From Sphingomonas psychrolutea (GTDB taxonomy: Bacteria; Pseudomonadota; Alphaproteobacteria; Sphingomonadales; Sphingomonadaceae), in the NCBI RefSeq assembly GCF_014636175.1, contig NZ_BMDW01000002.1, positions 1 to 64,000 of the forward strand: a stretch of DNA of 64,000 bases, written 5' to 3'. Position numbers and translations under genes: made by a program. The notes below the pieces were generated by a model, which had not been told where the DNA came from, did no database searches, and was given only the letters and a program-made list of their open reading frames with translations. Below, one piece after another: positions 43,915 through 53,500 of this stretch; within the stretch, counting starts at the first letter, position 1, and the number at the start of each line of letters is the position of its first letter.

Positions 43915-45934
43915 CGGCCGCCGGTGGCCGCACCGCCAGATACACCGTGCTCCACAATTGCGCGGCGTTCGATTCGTCGACATCGGCCTTCCCCGCGCCG
44001 AACGCGACAGTCTGATACCGGCCGTTTGCATATCGCCAAGACCATAGTTCGGAGCTTTGCAGGCCGCGCGTCGCACCGATCACGCGCCACAAAGCGGCCT
44101 GCGCCGAGACCAACCGCGCGCGGACCGGCGCTGGCAGGTCCCGCCTTGCAAGCTGGCGCTCCAAACCGGCGGCGAGCAGCGCCTGCTGCCACGACCAGAT
44201 CACCGCGCCGTGATACGCCCCTGGCGTGAAGCGCGCCTGCGCTTGCGGCCCGGCAAAGGCGGCATTGGCCACGACCAGCCCGGCATCGGTCATCAATCCG
44301 GCTGGAAACGGGCGCATCATCGCCGCGACATCGCGGTCGAGTTCCGCGGGGGCGGGGTTGCCGAACAGCAGCGCAAAGCCCTCGTCCGAGTTGAGGATCG
44401 GCACCGGCTGTCCGCCCGCATTGATCGACAGCGCGTGAAAGCTAAGCGGCGTGCCGCCAAGCGAAGCAACCGCAGACGCGGCAGGCACGCCCAAGGTTGC
44501 GGCATAGGCGGTGATCGCGCTTGCCGCTTGCCGGGCTGCAAGCTCGACGCGGAACAGAGGCGGGGCCTTGTTTTGCCAAGTCGTGGCCATGCTGGCGGCA
44601 CCCGCCAAGGCTGCGCGGTCCTCGGCCGTTACGTACGGGTCCAGGCGACCCGAGCGATAGAGCCGGTCGGCGGCGGCGAGTGCCGCGGGCACCAGCGCTG
44701 CGTTCACATCATAGGGGTAGATACCGCGGCCAAGCCCCTCGTCGCTGTCGCGCCATTCGCCCGACATCCGTCCCGGCTTGATCGCGATCAGCGTGGTAAC
44801 CGAGGGCGCTTCGGCAAAGCCACGCGCCTGGCGCAACACAAAGCGCAGGTTTCGCACCAGCAGCGTACCAACGGCATCGCGCTCGCCCGGGCGTGCCGCA
44901 CTCTCAAGCCGGGTGGCGAGGAACGCCGCGGTGCGCGCCTTGCCCGGCCCGTCAAGATAGTGGGCAACGATCGGGGCGAGCATGTAATCATCGTCGATCA
45001 TGCCGTAATCGAGTTCGGCCCCGTCGCCGGAGCCACCAGCCTTCCGGTTCTGCAGCACCGCGAACTCGCCGACGCCCTCTTCATGCGCGACCTCGCCGCC
45101 GGGTGAAAGTCGCGCGAATACCGACCCCAGCCCCGCCTCGACCGCCGCCGGCTGCAGCACCGGCATTAGCAAGCGCACCGACATCAGCGTATCGCGTCCG
45201 AAATAGGTGTCGAAGCGCCACGAACCCGCCAGGAATTTCTCCCGGTAGCTGAGGAACGCAAGCGCATTCCGCGCGGCGGGATCGGGCGCGGCGCGCGCGT
45301 TGAGCAATTGGCCGAGCGGGAGCGGGGTCAAGGGTGCATCGCCGGTCAGCGCGATAATTTCGATCCGGATGCGACCGCTCCGCCCCGCGACGATCGAGCT
45401 CCCGTCGATCCGGCCCTCGATCACGCGCACGCTCAGTTCGTACCCCGGCGAGCCATCCAGTCGCTTGCGCGCATAACGGATCGTGTCGCGGCCATACTGC
45501 GCTTCGGCGGCGACCTCGGGCGGAAAGCGACCGACCGCCTGATAGTCACGCAGATAGCGCACGTTGGACAATACCGCCCGCTCCGGCGTCAGCCGTGCCG
45601 CATCGATGCTGGCGACGGTCGTAATGCCATGCTTCGTGCCGGCGGCGTTCGTCAGCGGGGTCGGCATACGTTCGATCGTCCAGGTCGCCGCACGCTCGAG
45701 CGGCGCGAACCACAGGCCCACCCCACTATTGCCCGCCGGAAACGCGACCAGGATGCGCGGCTCGCGTCCCGAGCGCAGCAGCAGATGCGCCGCCACCTTG
45801 CCGTCCCGGACGAAGGCGTTGAGATTCTTCCCCTCGACCAGCCGATAGCCGAGTTCCGTCTTCGGCACCGGTGCCGCGCCGAATGAAAGTGCCGCCACCA
45901 CGGTGACGGTGGCGAGTCTCAGCGCGCGCGCCAT
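43889..45934 (-). CDS. Secreted (alpha/alpha)6-barrel glycosidase-like protein
   Basis: 681 aa with a signal peptide (ALRLATVTVVAALSFGAAPV). Blocks typical of glucoamylase/amylo-alpha-1,6-glucosidase-type barrels appear: FDTYFGRDTLMSVRLLMPVL, SPGGEVAHEEGVGEFAVLQN, GMIDDDYMLAPIVAHYLDGP, SGEWRDSDEGLGRGIYPYDV, TPGAYHGAVIWSWQQALLAA. Acidic residues in EWRDSDE and YGMIDDD are candidate catalytic groups. It follows the TonB receptor by 17 nt and belongs to the sucrose/fructan locus, so it may hydrolyse an imported or outer-membrane glucoside. The exact GH family is not certain. Confidence 0.7.
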   Translation of the reverse strand: MARALRLATVTVVAALSFGAAPVPKTELGYRLVEGKNLNAFVRDGKVAAHLLLRSGREPRILVAFPAGNSGVGLWFAPLERAATWTIERMPTPLTNAAGTKHGITTVASIDAARLTPERAVLSNVRYLRDYQAVGRFPPEVAAEAQYGRDTIRYARKRLDGSPGYELSVRVIEGRIDGSSIVAGRSGRIRIEIIALTGDAPLTPLPLGQLLNARAAPDPAARNALAFLSYREKFLAGSWRFDTYFGRDTLMSVRLLMPVLQPAAVEAGLGSVFARLSPGGEVAHEEGVGEFAVLQNRKAGGSGDGAELDYGMIDDDYMLAPIVAHYLDGPGKARTAAFLATRLESAARPGERDAVGTLLVRNLRFVLRQARGFAEAPSVTTLIAIKPGRMSGEWRDSDEGLGRGIYPYDVNAALVPAALAAADRLYRSGRLDPYVTAEDRAALAGAASMATTWQNKAPPLFRVELAARQAASAITAYAATLGVPAASAVASLGGTPLSFHALSINAGGQPVPILNSDEGFALLFGNPAPAELDRDVAAMMRPFPAGLMTDAGLVVANAAFAGPQAQARFTPGAYHGAVIWSWQQALLAAGLERQLARRDLPAPVRARLVSAQAALWRVIGATRGLQSSELWSWRYANGRYQTVAFGAGKADVDESNAAQLWSTVYLAVRPPAAVSARRKSR

Positions 45935-45951
45935 CTGCTGTCCTTCGGGCG

Positions 45952-48501
45952 TCAGAATTTCAGTGTCACCGATCCGCCATAGGTGGGCCCGGCGATGCCG
46001 CGTGCATAGAAGAACCCCGACGCCGCATTTTGCGTCTGGCCCTGGCGCGGATTGCCTTCGGTCAGGCCGACCACGTCGAACACATTGTCGGCGTTGAAGC
46101 CCACCTGCAGCCGCTCGGTCACGTTAAGGTTCACGCCCAGACTGGTAACGCCGTACGCCGGCAGTGATACGCCATTGCCCGAATCCGCGAAAATATTGCC
46201 GATATATTTGTAGCGTCCATACACTTCGCCAAGTTTGTGCGGCAGCGTGACGGTTGGCGTAATCGTGATCAAGGTCGCCGGCGTGCGTTCCGGGCGGTTG
46301 CCGTCGAACGTCGGCTGCGCCACGCCGTTCAGTCGCAAATTATTGAGCTTCGGCTTTTGGAAAACGCCCGAAAGATCGACCGCGAACCAGCTGATCGGAC
46401 GGATTAGGGCATCGACCTCGACGCCGGTGGTGCCCAGATCGGCAAGGAACGTGGTCTGGATCGTCGGGTTCACCGGATCGATAAAGTTATAGAATTGATC
46501 GCGGAAATTGGTGCGGAACACCGTCACCGTCGCATCGATCAGGCGGCGGTATCTGTAGCGTATCCCGGCTTCATACAGCTCGATTCCGGTGGTCGGATTG
46601 ACGCCATTGGTCTGGAAGCCATCGGCATAGCGGGCATAGACCGATAGATTAGGGGTGAAAAGATAGTTCGCGCCGATCGTCCAGGCGAGCTTGCGCTGCG
46701 TCTTCTTGGTGACCGTATAGGTGCCGTTGAAGGTCGACCCCACCGTCGGCACCACGGCTGCGTTGATCAACCCTGGCTGCACCGGCTGGTTTACCGCCGC
46801 GCTATTGCCATCGTAAAATTCCGCGCTGTCGCTTTCCCAGCGCAGACCGCCGTCGATATGGAGATGATCGCCAATCGAAACCTCGTCATTGGCATAGATC
46901 GAGACCGAACTGTCCTTGCTCTGCCGGATGCCCGCACCCCAATTGCCGTACGAAATCTGGCCAGTGTCGGTCAGCGTGCCGATGACGTTGTTCGCGGCGT
47001 TTAGCGCGACGATGTCGTAAATATCGCTATTGGTCTTGACGTCGTTAACGACGGCTGACGTTGCCGACTGGTTCTGGAAACGGCTGACATCGTAATAGAG
47101 AATACCGGCGGTCAGCGAGTTGGTAAAGCCGCCGCCCTTATATTCCCAGCGTGCGCCGAAGTTCGATCCGAAATCATGCCCCGACTGGAAATCATGGTTG
47201 AGCGTGGTTTGCTGCAGGAAGCCGTTGCCGTTGAGCGCGTTGAGCACGCCCGTCTGGTTCGACCCGGTCACCGTCCCGGTGCGCAAGTTGCGGATGCCAA
47301 AGCGAACAGTCGTCGGGAATACCGCTTGCCCTGCTGCCAGCAGCCCGCCGATCGGCGACGCGGCACCCGGCGTCAGATAATCGACCGCGCTGGCCAACCC
47401 GGCATTACCCGTACCGGATCCCGGAAACAGCCCGTTGAAATCATCGGTCAGCCCCAGATAGCGCGCGCGAGCGAACAGGTCGATCGTATCGGTCAGCGGC
47501 TTTTCAAAATCGAGCCGGATCTGCTTGGTCTTGACGCGGACGCCCTGATCGTAGCGGAAATCGCGGAAGCCGTCGGCCTCGACAAAGGTCGATACCGGCA
47601 CCGAAATGCGGGAAAAAGCCGTGCCGCCGACATTGCCAAACTGCGTGTCGAGCCCGGTGATGCTGCTCGGCGTGCCATTGTTATAGGCATAAGGCTGATC
47701 GGCGTAATAGGCCGCCTTGATGTCGCCGATCTTGCCGGTCAGCCGCACATAGCCACCCCCGTCGAAGCGATATTCGAGCATCGCCTTCAGGCGATAGCCG
47801 TCATAGTTGAACGGATTTTGGCGCACGCCCGGATTGGTCTGGATATAACCACCGATGTTGAAGGCGAGCTTGTCGCTGATCGGCGCGGAATAATAGAAAT
47901 CGCCGCGCCGCTGCCCGTAATTGTACGCCGTAAAGCGCGCAAGCCCTTCGGATTTGGTGAAATTGGGGGTGCGCGACAGGAAATTAATCGTCGCGCCCGC
48001 ACCGTTGACCGTCAGCACGCCCGACGACCCGCCCTTGACTGCTTCCAGCCGGTCGATCGTGATGTCGTTGGAAAAGAAGAAATCCGCCCCGCCGCCGCCA
48101 TAGATGATCGGCAGGCCGTCCTCTTCGAGCTGAATGAAACGCTGCCCGCCACCCTGCAGGCCGCGCACCGAATAATTGTTCGACAGCTCCCCCGCCGTAC
48201 CCTCGACGAAGATGCCCGGCACCAGCTCGAGCAGATCGGCGGTCGAGCGCGGTGCCTTGCGGGCGATATCTTCGGCGGTGGCGAAAGTGATGTCGGCAGA
48301 CGAGGTGATGAGCGGGCGATTGCGCGTCGTCTGGCCGGTCACCACGATATCGGGAGTCTCCTGCGCCGCGACCGGCACCATGGCGGCATCGGGCGTAGCC
48401 GTCGCCGGATCGGCAGGGGGCGCGCTCTGCGCAAAGGCCGGCAACGCGAAGCAGGCTGATCCGGCCAGCAATACGGCCCGAATGGTGATCCGCGAGTTCA
48501 T
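45952..48501 (-). CDS. TonB-dependent outer-membrane receptor of the sucrose/fructan locus
   Basis: 849 aa from the ATG at 48501 (GGAGG 4 nt upstream; a TTG frame reaches 48513). Signal peptide ending PAFA; plug domain with DIVVTGQTTRNRPLITSSAD, LLELVPGIFVEGTAGELSNN, YSVRGLQGGGQRFIQLEEDG and RLEAVKGGSSGVLTVNGAGA. A long beta-barrel ends GGSVTLKF with terminal Phe. An 11-bp-armed palindrome at 48568-48596 lies upstream and LacI is the next gene, so transcription is probably sugar-responsive. Likely imports sucrose or fructo-oligosaccharides. Confidence 0.9.
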   Translation of the reverse strand: MNSRITIRAVLLAGSACFALPAFAQSAPPADPATATPDAAMVPVAAQETPDIVVTGQTTRNRPLITSSADITFATAEDIARKAPRSTADLLELVPGIFVEGTAGELSNNYSVRGLQGGGQRFIQLEEDGLPIIYGGGGADFFFSNDITIDRLEAVKGGSSGVLTVNGAGATINFLSRTPNFTKSEGLARFTAYNYGQRRGDFYYSAPISDKLAFNIGGYIQTNPGVRQNPFNYDGYRLKAMLEYRFDGGGYVRLTGKIGDIKAAYYADQPYAYNNGTPSSITGLDTQFGNVGGTAFSRISVPVSTFVEADGFRDFRYDQGVRVKTKQIRLDFEKPLTDTIDLFARARYLGLTDDFNGLFPGSGTGNAGLASAVDYLTPGAASPIGGLLAAGQAVFPTTVRFGIRNLRTGTVTGSNQTGVLNALNGNGFLQQTTLNHDFQSGHDFGSNFGARWEYKGGGFTNSLTAGILYYDVSRFQNQSATSAVVNDVKTNSDIYDIVALNAANNVIGTLTDTGQISYGNWGAGIRQSKDSSVSIYANDEVSIGDHLHIDGGLRWESDSAEFYDGNSAAVNQPVQPGLINAAVVPTVGSTFNGTYTVTKKTQRKLAWTIGANYLFTPNLSVYARYADGFQTNGVNPTTGIELYEAGIRYRYRRLIDATVTVFRTNFRDQFYNFIDPVNPTIQTTFLADLGTTGVEVDALIRPISWFAVDLSGVFQKPKLNNLRLNGVAQPTFDGNRPERTPATLITITPTVTLPHKLGEVYGRYKYIGNIFADSGNGVSLPAYGVTSLGVNLNVTERLQVGFNADNVFDVVGLTEGNPRQGQTQNAASGFFYARGIAGPTYGGSVTLKF

Positions 48502-48567
48502 AAACCCTCCCAAGGTAATTTTATGGCTGCACCGCCTTGAAAAGCGGTTGCGCTGAGAGCGTGTTTA

Positions 48568-48596
48568 AATCGATTGCAGTGCCGTTGCAATCGATT
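48568..48596. promoter_or_regulatory. LacI-type operator upstream of the TonB receptor
   Basis: AATCGATTGCA-GTGCCGT-TGCAATCGATT: perfect 11-bp arms, 67 nt upstream of the receptor ATG and 29 nt downstream of the lacI-type stop codon. The inner TTGC/GCAA half-sites recur at 50897-50912. Confidence 0.65.
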
Positions 48597-48624
48597 GTTT
48601 CAGCTGTGCGTCAGGCTCGTCGGA

Positions 48625-49668
48625 TCAAGCGGAATCGCGGACGATCAGTGTCGGTTGCATGATCGTCGAGGGCGTATCCGCGCCTGCCATGCGCCGGAAC
48701 AGCGTATCGACCATTGCTGCCGCCCCCGGCGCGATGTCCTGTCGCACGGTGGTGAGGCGTGGCACGGTCTGGCTGGCAAGCGGCAAATCGTCGAACCCGA
48801 CGACCGCGACTCGATCCGGCACGGCGACGGCGCGATCGGCCAGCGCGCGCAGCGTCCGCATCGCGATCATGTCCGATGCGGCAAACACGCCGTCGAACTG
48901 CCCGTCGATCAAACCGGCATGATGGCTGATATCGGCCTCCATCTCATCGACGGCGAGGTGCGTTGGAAGCAACGCGACGCGAAGCCCCGCGCTGACCGCG
49001 GCCGCCGCGAATCCGGCATGGCGCGCAGCGATCTCGGGTGCGCCGACATCGCCCAGAAAGGCAAGGCGTCGCGCGCCGCGACCGATCAGATGCTCCGCCG
49101 CGAGCCGCCCGCCCGCCGCATTGTCCATGCCGACGGTGCAATGGACCTGTCCAGCGCGATGATGCCCCCATGCAACGAGCGGGCGGTACCGACCGGCGGT
49201 CTGTTCGATGGCGTCGAACTGGTCCGACTGGCCGATCATCAGCACCCCGTCGAGCATGCCCGATTCGACAATCCGCGTCAGCCAGTCGGGCGATTCAGGG
49301 ATCACGCGCGACAGCAGAATGTCATAGCCATTTTCGGTAATCAGGTCGGCAAGCTGGCCCAGCATCGTCATGAAGAATGGGTCGGAAAGGTGCTGGCGGC
49401 GTTCGTGACCGAGCGGGATGACAACACCGATCAAGCCGGTCCGCTTGGTCCGCAGCCGACTTGCCATCTGGTTCGGGCGGAAATCATGTTCGCGCGCGAT
49501 CGCCTCGATCTTCTCGCGGGTTTGGACATTGACGAGCGGATTGCCAGCAAGCGCACGCGACACGGTTCCCGCCGAGACGCCCGCGAGCCGGGCCAGATCG
49601 ACCAGATTGCGGACGCGGACGACCGGTGCCTGCCCCTCACCGGTCATGCGATCTTCAAAATCCCCCAT
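48625..49668 (-). CDS. LacI-family transcriptional regulator
   Basis: 347 aa. HTH with hinge at about 17-75 (VRNLVDLARLAGVSAGTVSR, RALAGNPLVNVQTREKIEAI, HDFRPNQMASRLRTKRTGLI) and a periplasmic-binding-like effector domain (GYDILLSRVIPESPDWLTRI, FDGVFAASDMIAMRTLRALA, VVGFDDLPLASQTVPRLTTV). Lies between GH68 and the TonB receptor and is co-directional with both. Candidate operators with TTGCAA half-sites occur ahead of the receptor and between GH68 and the transporter, so it is the likely sucrose/fructose-responsive repressor. Confidence 0.9.
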   Translation of the reverse strand: MGDFEDRMTGEGQAPVVRVRNLVDLARLAGVSAGTVSRALAGNPLVNVQTREKIEAIAREHDFRPNQMASRLRTKRTGLIGVVIPLGHERRQHLSDPFFMTMLGQLADLITENGYDILLSRVIPESPDWLTRIVESGMLDGVLMIGQSDQFDAIEQTAGRYRPLVAWGHHRAGQVHCTVGMDNAAGGRLAAEHLIGRGARRLAFLGDVGAPEIAARHAGFAAAAVSAGLRVALLPTHLAVDEMEADISHHAGLIDGQFDGVFAASDMIAMRTLRALADRAVAVPDRVAVVGFDDLPLASQTVPRLTTVRQDIAPGAAAMVDTLFRRMAGADTPSTIMQPTLIVRDSA

Positions 49669-49722
49669 AGCTGCTCACGATAGACTGACTGAAGGCAAGC
49701 GCAACAAGGTCGCCACGCGCAC

Positions 49723-50841
49723 TCATCGCTGCGCCAGCCTGGCGGTCGCACCATCGAGCAGCAGATGGAGGACGGGTGCGGGGCCCCCGACGAAAGCCGC
49801 GCGACGTTCGCCGACGCCCTGCGGTGGTTCCCGACGCTTTGGCATATCAGCGAAGCTCCACACCGACAGATCGGGCAGGACCTGAAAACTGTACGCCTGC
49901 AAGGGGGCACTCGGCGGGTTGGCGAAAACGAGCCCCGATCCGTTGATCGGCCGCCACGGCGCGCCCCAGCGCTCTGCAACCAAGCCGTACAGGCCGGTCG
50001 GCCCGACTGGCCCGGCGGGCGCGAAGACTTTCGCTTGGGTCGACCAGAACAGATAGACGGATCCACTATGCGCGACAACGTGCGGCCGTTCGAGCTCGTT
50101 ATTCAGCCCCGCAGCCGATACAATCGGCGGTTGCAGCAACCAGCCGCCGTCACCTCGGCGGGCGGCGCCGACGATGCCATTCCACGGCGATACCGCGCTA
50201 GCGTCCGATGCGGTAAACAACAGCCAATCCTCGCCACCGCAATCGCGAAAGAAGAAGGGATCGCGAAAGGCCTTGATCGTTCCGATCGCAGCGGCCCCTG
50301 TCATGTCGGTCTCATAGCAAACGCCATCGGGGCGGACGCATTCGACCGGCGTGCTCCACGCACCGAGCTGCGGCGTGTCGTCGATTACGGACAGCGACGC
50401 GGAGGCCTCGAATAATCGCTGCGTGACGCTCGGAAAATGCTCGCCCCGCATACCGACGCCGGTAAAGAACAACCGCACCGCATCGGCTGAATCGCTCAGC
50501 ACGGCAGAACCCGACCATTGCCGACTGCCGGGCGCATCGTCCTCCCGAAAAACCGGCCCCAGATCACGCCACCCGGCTTGGGTACGGTGAAACAGGCGCA
50601 GGCGCGCGACTCCGTGCCGATCCTCGGGATCGGGCGATGCGGGTGCGACCAACGCGATCACCAGCAGGCCACCCGCACTCTCGGCCAGCGCGCCGGCGGT
50701 CGTCAGCACCGGCCAATGATCCCATACCTCGAACCCAGGCAGAACATCGGGCACCACTGCCGCTGTAAACCCCGGCGCGACCGCCATCGCATCAGGGTTT
50801 ATTGTCGCGACATGATCGGGCAGCCACGGAAACGGGATCAT
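49723..50841 (-). CDS. GH68 levansucrase/beta-fructofuranosidase
   Basis: 372 aa from MIPFPWLPDH. The retaining triad is visible: nucleophile D41 in FEVWDHWPV, transition-state stabiliser D194 in FRDPFFF and acid/base E251 in NNELERPHVV. QWSGSA (108-113) and INGSGLVFANPPSAPLQAYS match Zymomonas-type GH68 enzymes. It splits sucrose and transfers or releases fructose. No signal peptide is seen, so secretion would need a non-classical route, as for Zymomonas LevU, or the enzyme acts inside after import of sucrose by the adjacent MFS transporter. Divergent from that transporter across a 136-nt gap. Confidence 0.9.
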   Translation of the reverse strand: MIPFPWLPDHVATINPDAMAVAPGFTAAVVPDVLPGFEVWDHWPVLTTAGALAESAGGLLVIALVAPASPDPEDRHGVARLRLFHRTQAGWRDLGPVFREDDAPGSRQWSGSAVLSDSADAVRLFFTGVGMRGEHFPSVTQRLFEASASLSVIDDTPQLGAWSTPVECVRPDGVCYETDMTGAAAIGTIKAFRDPFFFRDCGGEDWLLFTASDASAVSPWNGIVGAARRGDGGWLLQPPIVSAAGLNNELERPHVVAHSGSVYLFWSTQAKVFAPAGPVGPTGLYGLVAERWGAPWRPINGSGLVFANPPSAPLQAYSFQVLPDLSVWSFADMPKRREPPQGVGERRAAFVGGPAPVLHLLLDGATARLAQR

Positions 50842-50896
50842 GGTTGCGATGGCCTGCTCACGCAAAGAGGGGACGAATGCGCCACGAATAGACACG

Positions 50897-50912
50897 TTGC
50901 AAACCTTTGCAA
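50897..50912. promoter_or_regulatory. LacI-type operator between GH68 and the sugar transporter
   Basis: TTGCAAA-CC-TTTGCAA, perfect 7-bp arms, 56 nt upstream of the GH68 start and 66 nt upstream of the MFS start. Shares TTGC...GCAA half-sites with 48568-48596. Fits one repressor controlling both divergent genes. Confidence 0.65.
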
Positions 50913-50977
50913 TGACAAAAGCCGTCGTGCTAGCACTGTCGCGCAGGCTGGCCGAAACCCCGCCGCGAGGAGAGAGC

Positions 50978-52309
50978 ATGCCAGCAGATCCCGCGCCCAA
51001 ACCCAGGCTCAGCCTCGGCCGAATTCTGCAGATGAATCTGGGATTCCTCGGGCTGCAATTCAGTTTCGGTCTGCAACAGGCCAATATGGGGCCAATCTAC
51101 AGCTTCCTGGGCGCGAGTGAGGCGAGCATGCCATTGCTGTGGCTAGCCGGGCCGATCACCGGCTTGTTGATCCAGCCGATCGTCGGCGCGCTCAGCGACC
51201 GTACCGTCACGCGGATCGGCCGCCGCACGCCCTATTTCCTGACCGGCGCGGTGTTGTGCAGCATCGCGCTGTTTGCGATGCCGTACAGTCCCGCGCTGTG
51301 GGTTGCGGCAAGCTTGTTATGGCTGCTCGATGCCGCCAACAATATCACGATGGAGCCGTACCGCGCCTATGTCGGCGATCGGCTCGACGTCACACAGCGA
51401 CCGCTCGGATTCCTGACGCAAAGCGCGTTTACTGGTCTTGCCCAGACGCTTGCATATCTCGTCCCGTCGATCTTCGTGTGGATCGGCATCAACCCCGATG
51501 CGGTCGATATCAACGGCATTCCCGATACCACGCGGCTCGCCTTCGCGATCGGCGCGGTGCTGTCGCTGAGCACGATCCTGTGGTCGGTGTGGCGCGTGCG
51601 CGAACTGCCGCTCACCGCCGCGCAACTTGCGCAAATGCGCGAACACGCGGTTTCAATCCGCACCACCTGGCGCGACTTTACCGAAGCGGTGCGCGACATG
51701 CCGCAGCCGATGCGGCGCCTTGCGCTGGCGATGTTCTGCCAGTGGTTCGGCATGTTTTGCTATTGGCAATATGCGGTGTTGTCGCTCGCACACGCGCTGC
51801 ACGAGAGCATCAGCACGGCGGCGGTGCGCGACGCGGCCTTGGTCAACGGGCGGCTCGGCGGGTTCTACAACGCGATCGCCTTCTTCGCGGCGCTGGCGCT
51901 GGTGCCGCTGATCCGGCGGCTCGGCGCTGGCCCGGTCCATGCCGCCGCGATGATCGCGGCGGGCGGCGCGATGCTGGTGCTGCCGTCGATCGGCAGCGAA
52001 GCATATTGCTATTTACCGATGCTCGGGATCGGGCTCGGCTGGGCGAGCCTGATGGGCACGCCGTACATCATGCTCGCCGACTGCATCCCGCCCGAACGCA
52101 CCGGGATCTATATGGGCATCTTCAACATGTTCATCGTCGTACCGATGCTGATCGAGAGCCTGACGCTTCCGTTTTTCTACACGCCTGTGCTTGGCGGTGA
52201 TCCGCGCAACGTCATCATGCTCGGCGGCGTGATGTTGTTGCTGGCGGCGGTGGCAACCCTGCGGGTGGGGCGTGCTGCGGCGCCACAGCGGCTTCGAGCG
52301 GCGATCTGA
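50978..52309 (+). CDS. MFS sucrose/disaccharide transporter (SUT/SLC45-like)
   Basis: 443 aa, about twelve helices. [40 protein letters not shown] and [20 protein letters not shown] match the plant-type sucrose/H+ symporter (SUT) group, including the RxGRRxP loop-2 motif; bacterial SuxC-like proteins are of this kind. Second-half features include [20 protein letters not shown] and [29 protein letters not shown] precedes the ATG. With GH68 and the TonB receptor it completes a sucrose uptake path across both membranes. Confidence 0.9.
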   Translation: MPADPAPKPRLSLGRILQMNLGFLGLQFSFGLQQANMGPIYSFLGASEASMPLLWLAGPITGLLIQPIVGALSDRTVTRIGRRTPYFLTGAVLCSIALFAMPYSPALWVAASLLWLLDAANNITMEPYRAYVGDRLDVTQRPLGFLTQSAFTGLAQTLAYLVPSIFVWIGINPDAVDINGIPDTTRLAFAIGAVLSLSTILWSVWRVRELPLTAAQLAQMREHAVSIRTTWRDFTEAVRDMPQPMRRLALAMFCQWFGMFCYWQYAVLSLAHALHESISTAAVRDAALVNGRLGGFYNAIAFFAALALVPLIRRLGAGPVHAAAMIAAGGAMLVLPSIGSEAYCYLPMLGIGLGWASLMGTPYIMLADCIPPERTGIYMGIFNMFIVVPMLIESLTLPFFYTPVLGGDPRNVIMLGGVMLLLAAVATLRVGRAAAPQRLRAAI

Positions 52310-52451
52310 TCCTGCCGGTCGGGATCGAGCTCGGGATAATATGCCGACAGCGCGCTCGCCACGCGCTTGGTGGTGCCGAACGCGTCTTGCAGCGGATATT
52401 TACCACCACCGCCGGCCCGTCACGCCTCGACCCGAGCATCTTGCCGGTCTC
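52310..52451 (-). pseudogene. Possible 3' fragment of an unidentified minus-strand gene
   Basis: Between the transporter and the truncated hydrolase the minus strand reads GGGKYPLQDAFGTTKRVASA then [19 protein letters not shown] (about 52310-52420), which looks like genuine protein but has a stop just upstream and no start. I do not recognise the family. It may be the tail of a lost gene at a deletion junction. Confidence 0.3.
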
Positions 52452-53198
52452 GCGGCTTCCTCGACCCACACATCGGGCCTGCGCGATCAGGGTTCGCACC
52501 CTGACTATGCCGGGCGAATCCTTGCCGATCCCGGCCATGTGTGGACGCGCGCCGAGCAAATCGAGCTCGCAATGACATTTGGACCGCCGTTGACCGCGCC
52601 GGGGGTGCAATTTTCCTATTCAGATACTGGTTACGTCGTGATTGGCGAGCTTATCGAAAATATCACCGGCTTGCCGCTCGCAACCGCCGTGCGGACGTTG
52701 CTGGACTTTGACCGGCTGGGGCTGACCCGAACCTTCTGGGAAAAGGTCGAGCCAGCACCTGAAGGACTGGCGCGTGCCGGTCAATATTTTGGCGATTTGC
52801 CGGTTGCGAGGATCGAGCCGAGCGCTGATCTGTTCGGTGGTGGCGGGCTGGTATCGACGACAGAGGATCTTGTCCGTTTCCTGCGTGCCCTGCTGCGCGG
52901 CGGGCTGTTCGCCTATCCTGAAACGCTCGCCGCCGGTCTGATGACACCGGCCGTATCCATCGGCGACGCAAGCCACATCCACTCGGCGTTGCTGCGCAGC
53001 AAAGTCATTGGCGGTCGGCCGTGCTGGTCGCATGGCGGGTTCTGGGGCGTGCAGGTGGTGCACTTCGCCGATGCCGATGTGACGCTGGCGCTAAGCTACA
53101 ATCAGGTCAAATGTGATGCGCAGACTTCGGGGGAAATCGGGCGCGATGGACTCGTTGATCGGCTCGCACGGATCACGCTGACAGGTCGCTCCGGATGA
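52452..53198 (+). pseudogene. Serine hydrolase (class C beta-lactamase family), 5'-truncated
   Basis: From about 52461 the frame matches the beta-lactamase/ClbP-type hydrolase fold downstream of its active site: THTSGLRD, VQFSYSDTGYVVIGELIENI (the YxD/N motif), GGGLVSTTEDLVRFLRALLR and CWSHGGFWGVQVVHFADADV (HGG in place of KTG). The first roughly 100 residues, including the SxxK nucleophile motif, are absent, and the upstream codons are not homologous. No plausible start with a ribosome site exists. It is therefore a decayed gene, not an antibiotic-resistance determinant. Confidence 0.75.
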
Positions 53199-53500
53199 CG
53201 CGGCGTGAAGACCGGCTGCGGAGGGGCATCTCGGCCAGGAGACACCCGCTCGTGCCCGAAGATGCGGTGGCCTTAAGGGGTCGACCATCAACAACGCTGT
53301 TCCGCATTCAGCGTCTCTGCGATTTCCTCAGGGTCAGCGCGCAGACATGACCTTGCTCGCTCATGCCCGTTCGGCGCTCGCGCAATCGAACGGGGCCCAT
53401 GGCGGCCCGCACATGCATAATGCTACGCAGAAACGCCCGTCCCTGATTTACCAAACCGACACTAAGGAGTTTGGCGAATTCTCGTTACTGAATACCTGAG
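53199..53500. other. Intergenic region before the symporter-kinase gene
   Basis: 302 nt with only short, unconvincing frames (a 51-codon ATG frame from 53196 among them). It follows the truncated hydrolase and presumably contains the promoter of the hybrid kinase. GGGGCCCATGGCGGCCC at about 53393-53409 is a weak palindrome. Nothing else is recognised. Confidence 0.5.

Noticed and set aside
52452..53198. Functional beta-lactamase or resistance gene
   Set aside because: The SxxK active-site region is missing and there is no credible start codon.
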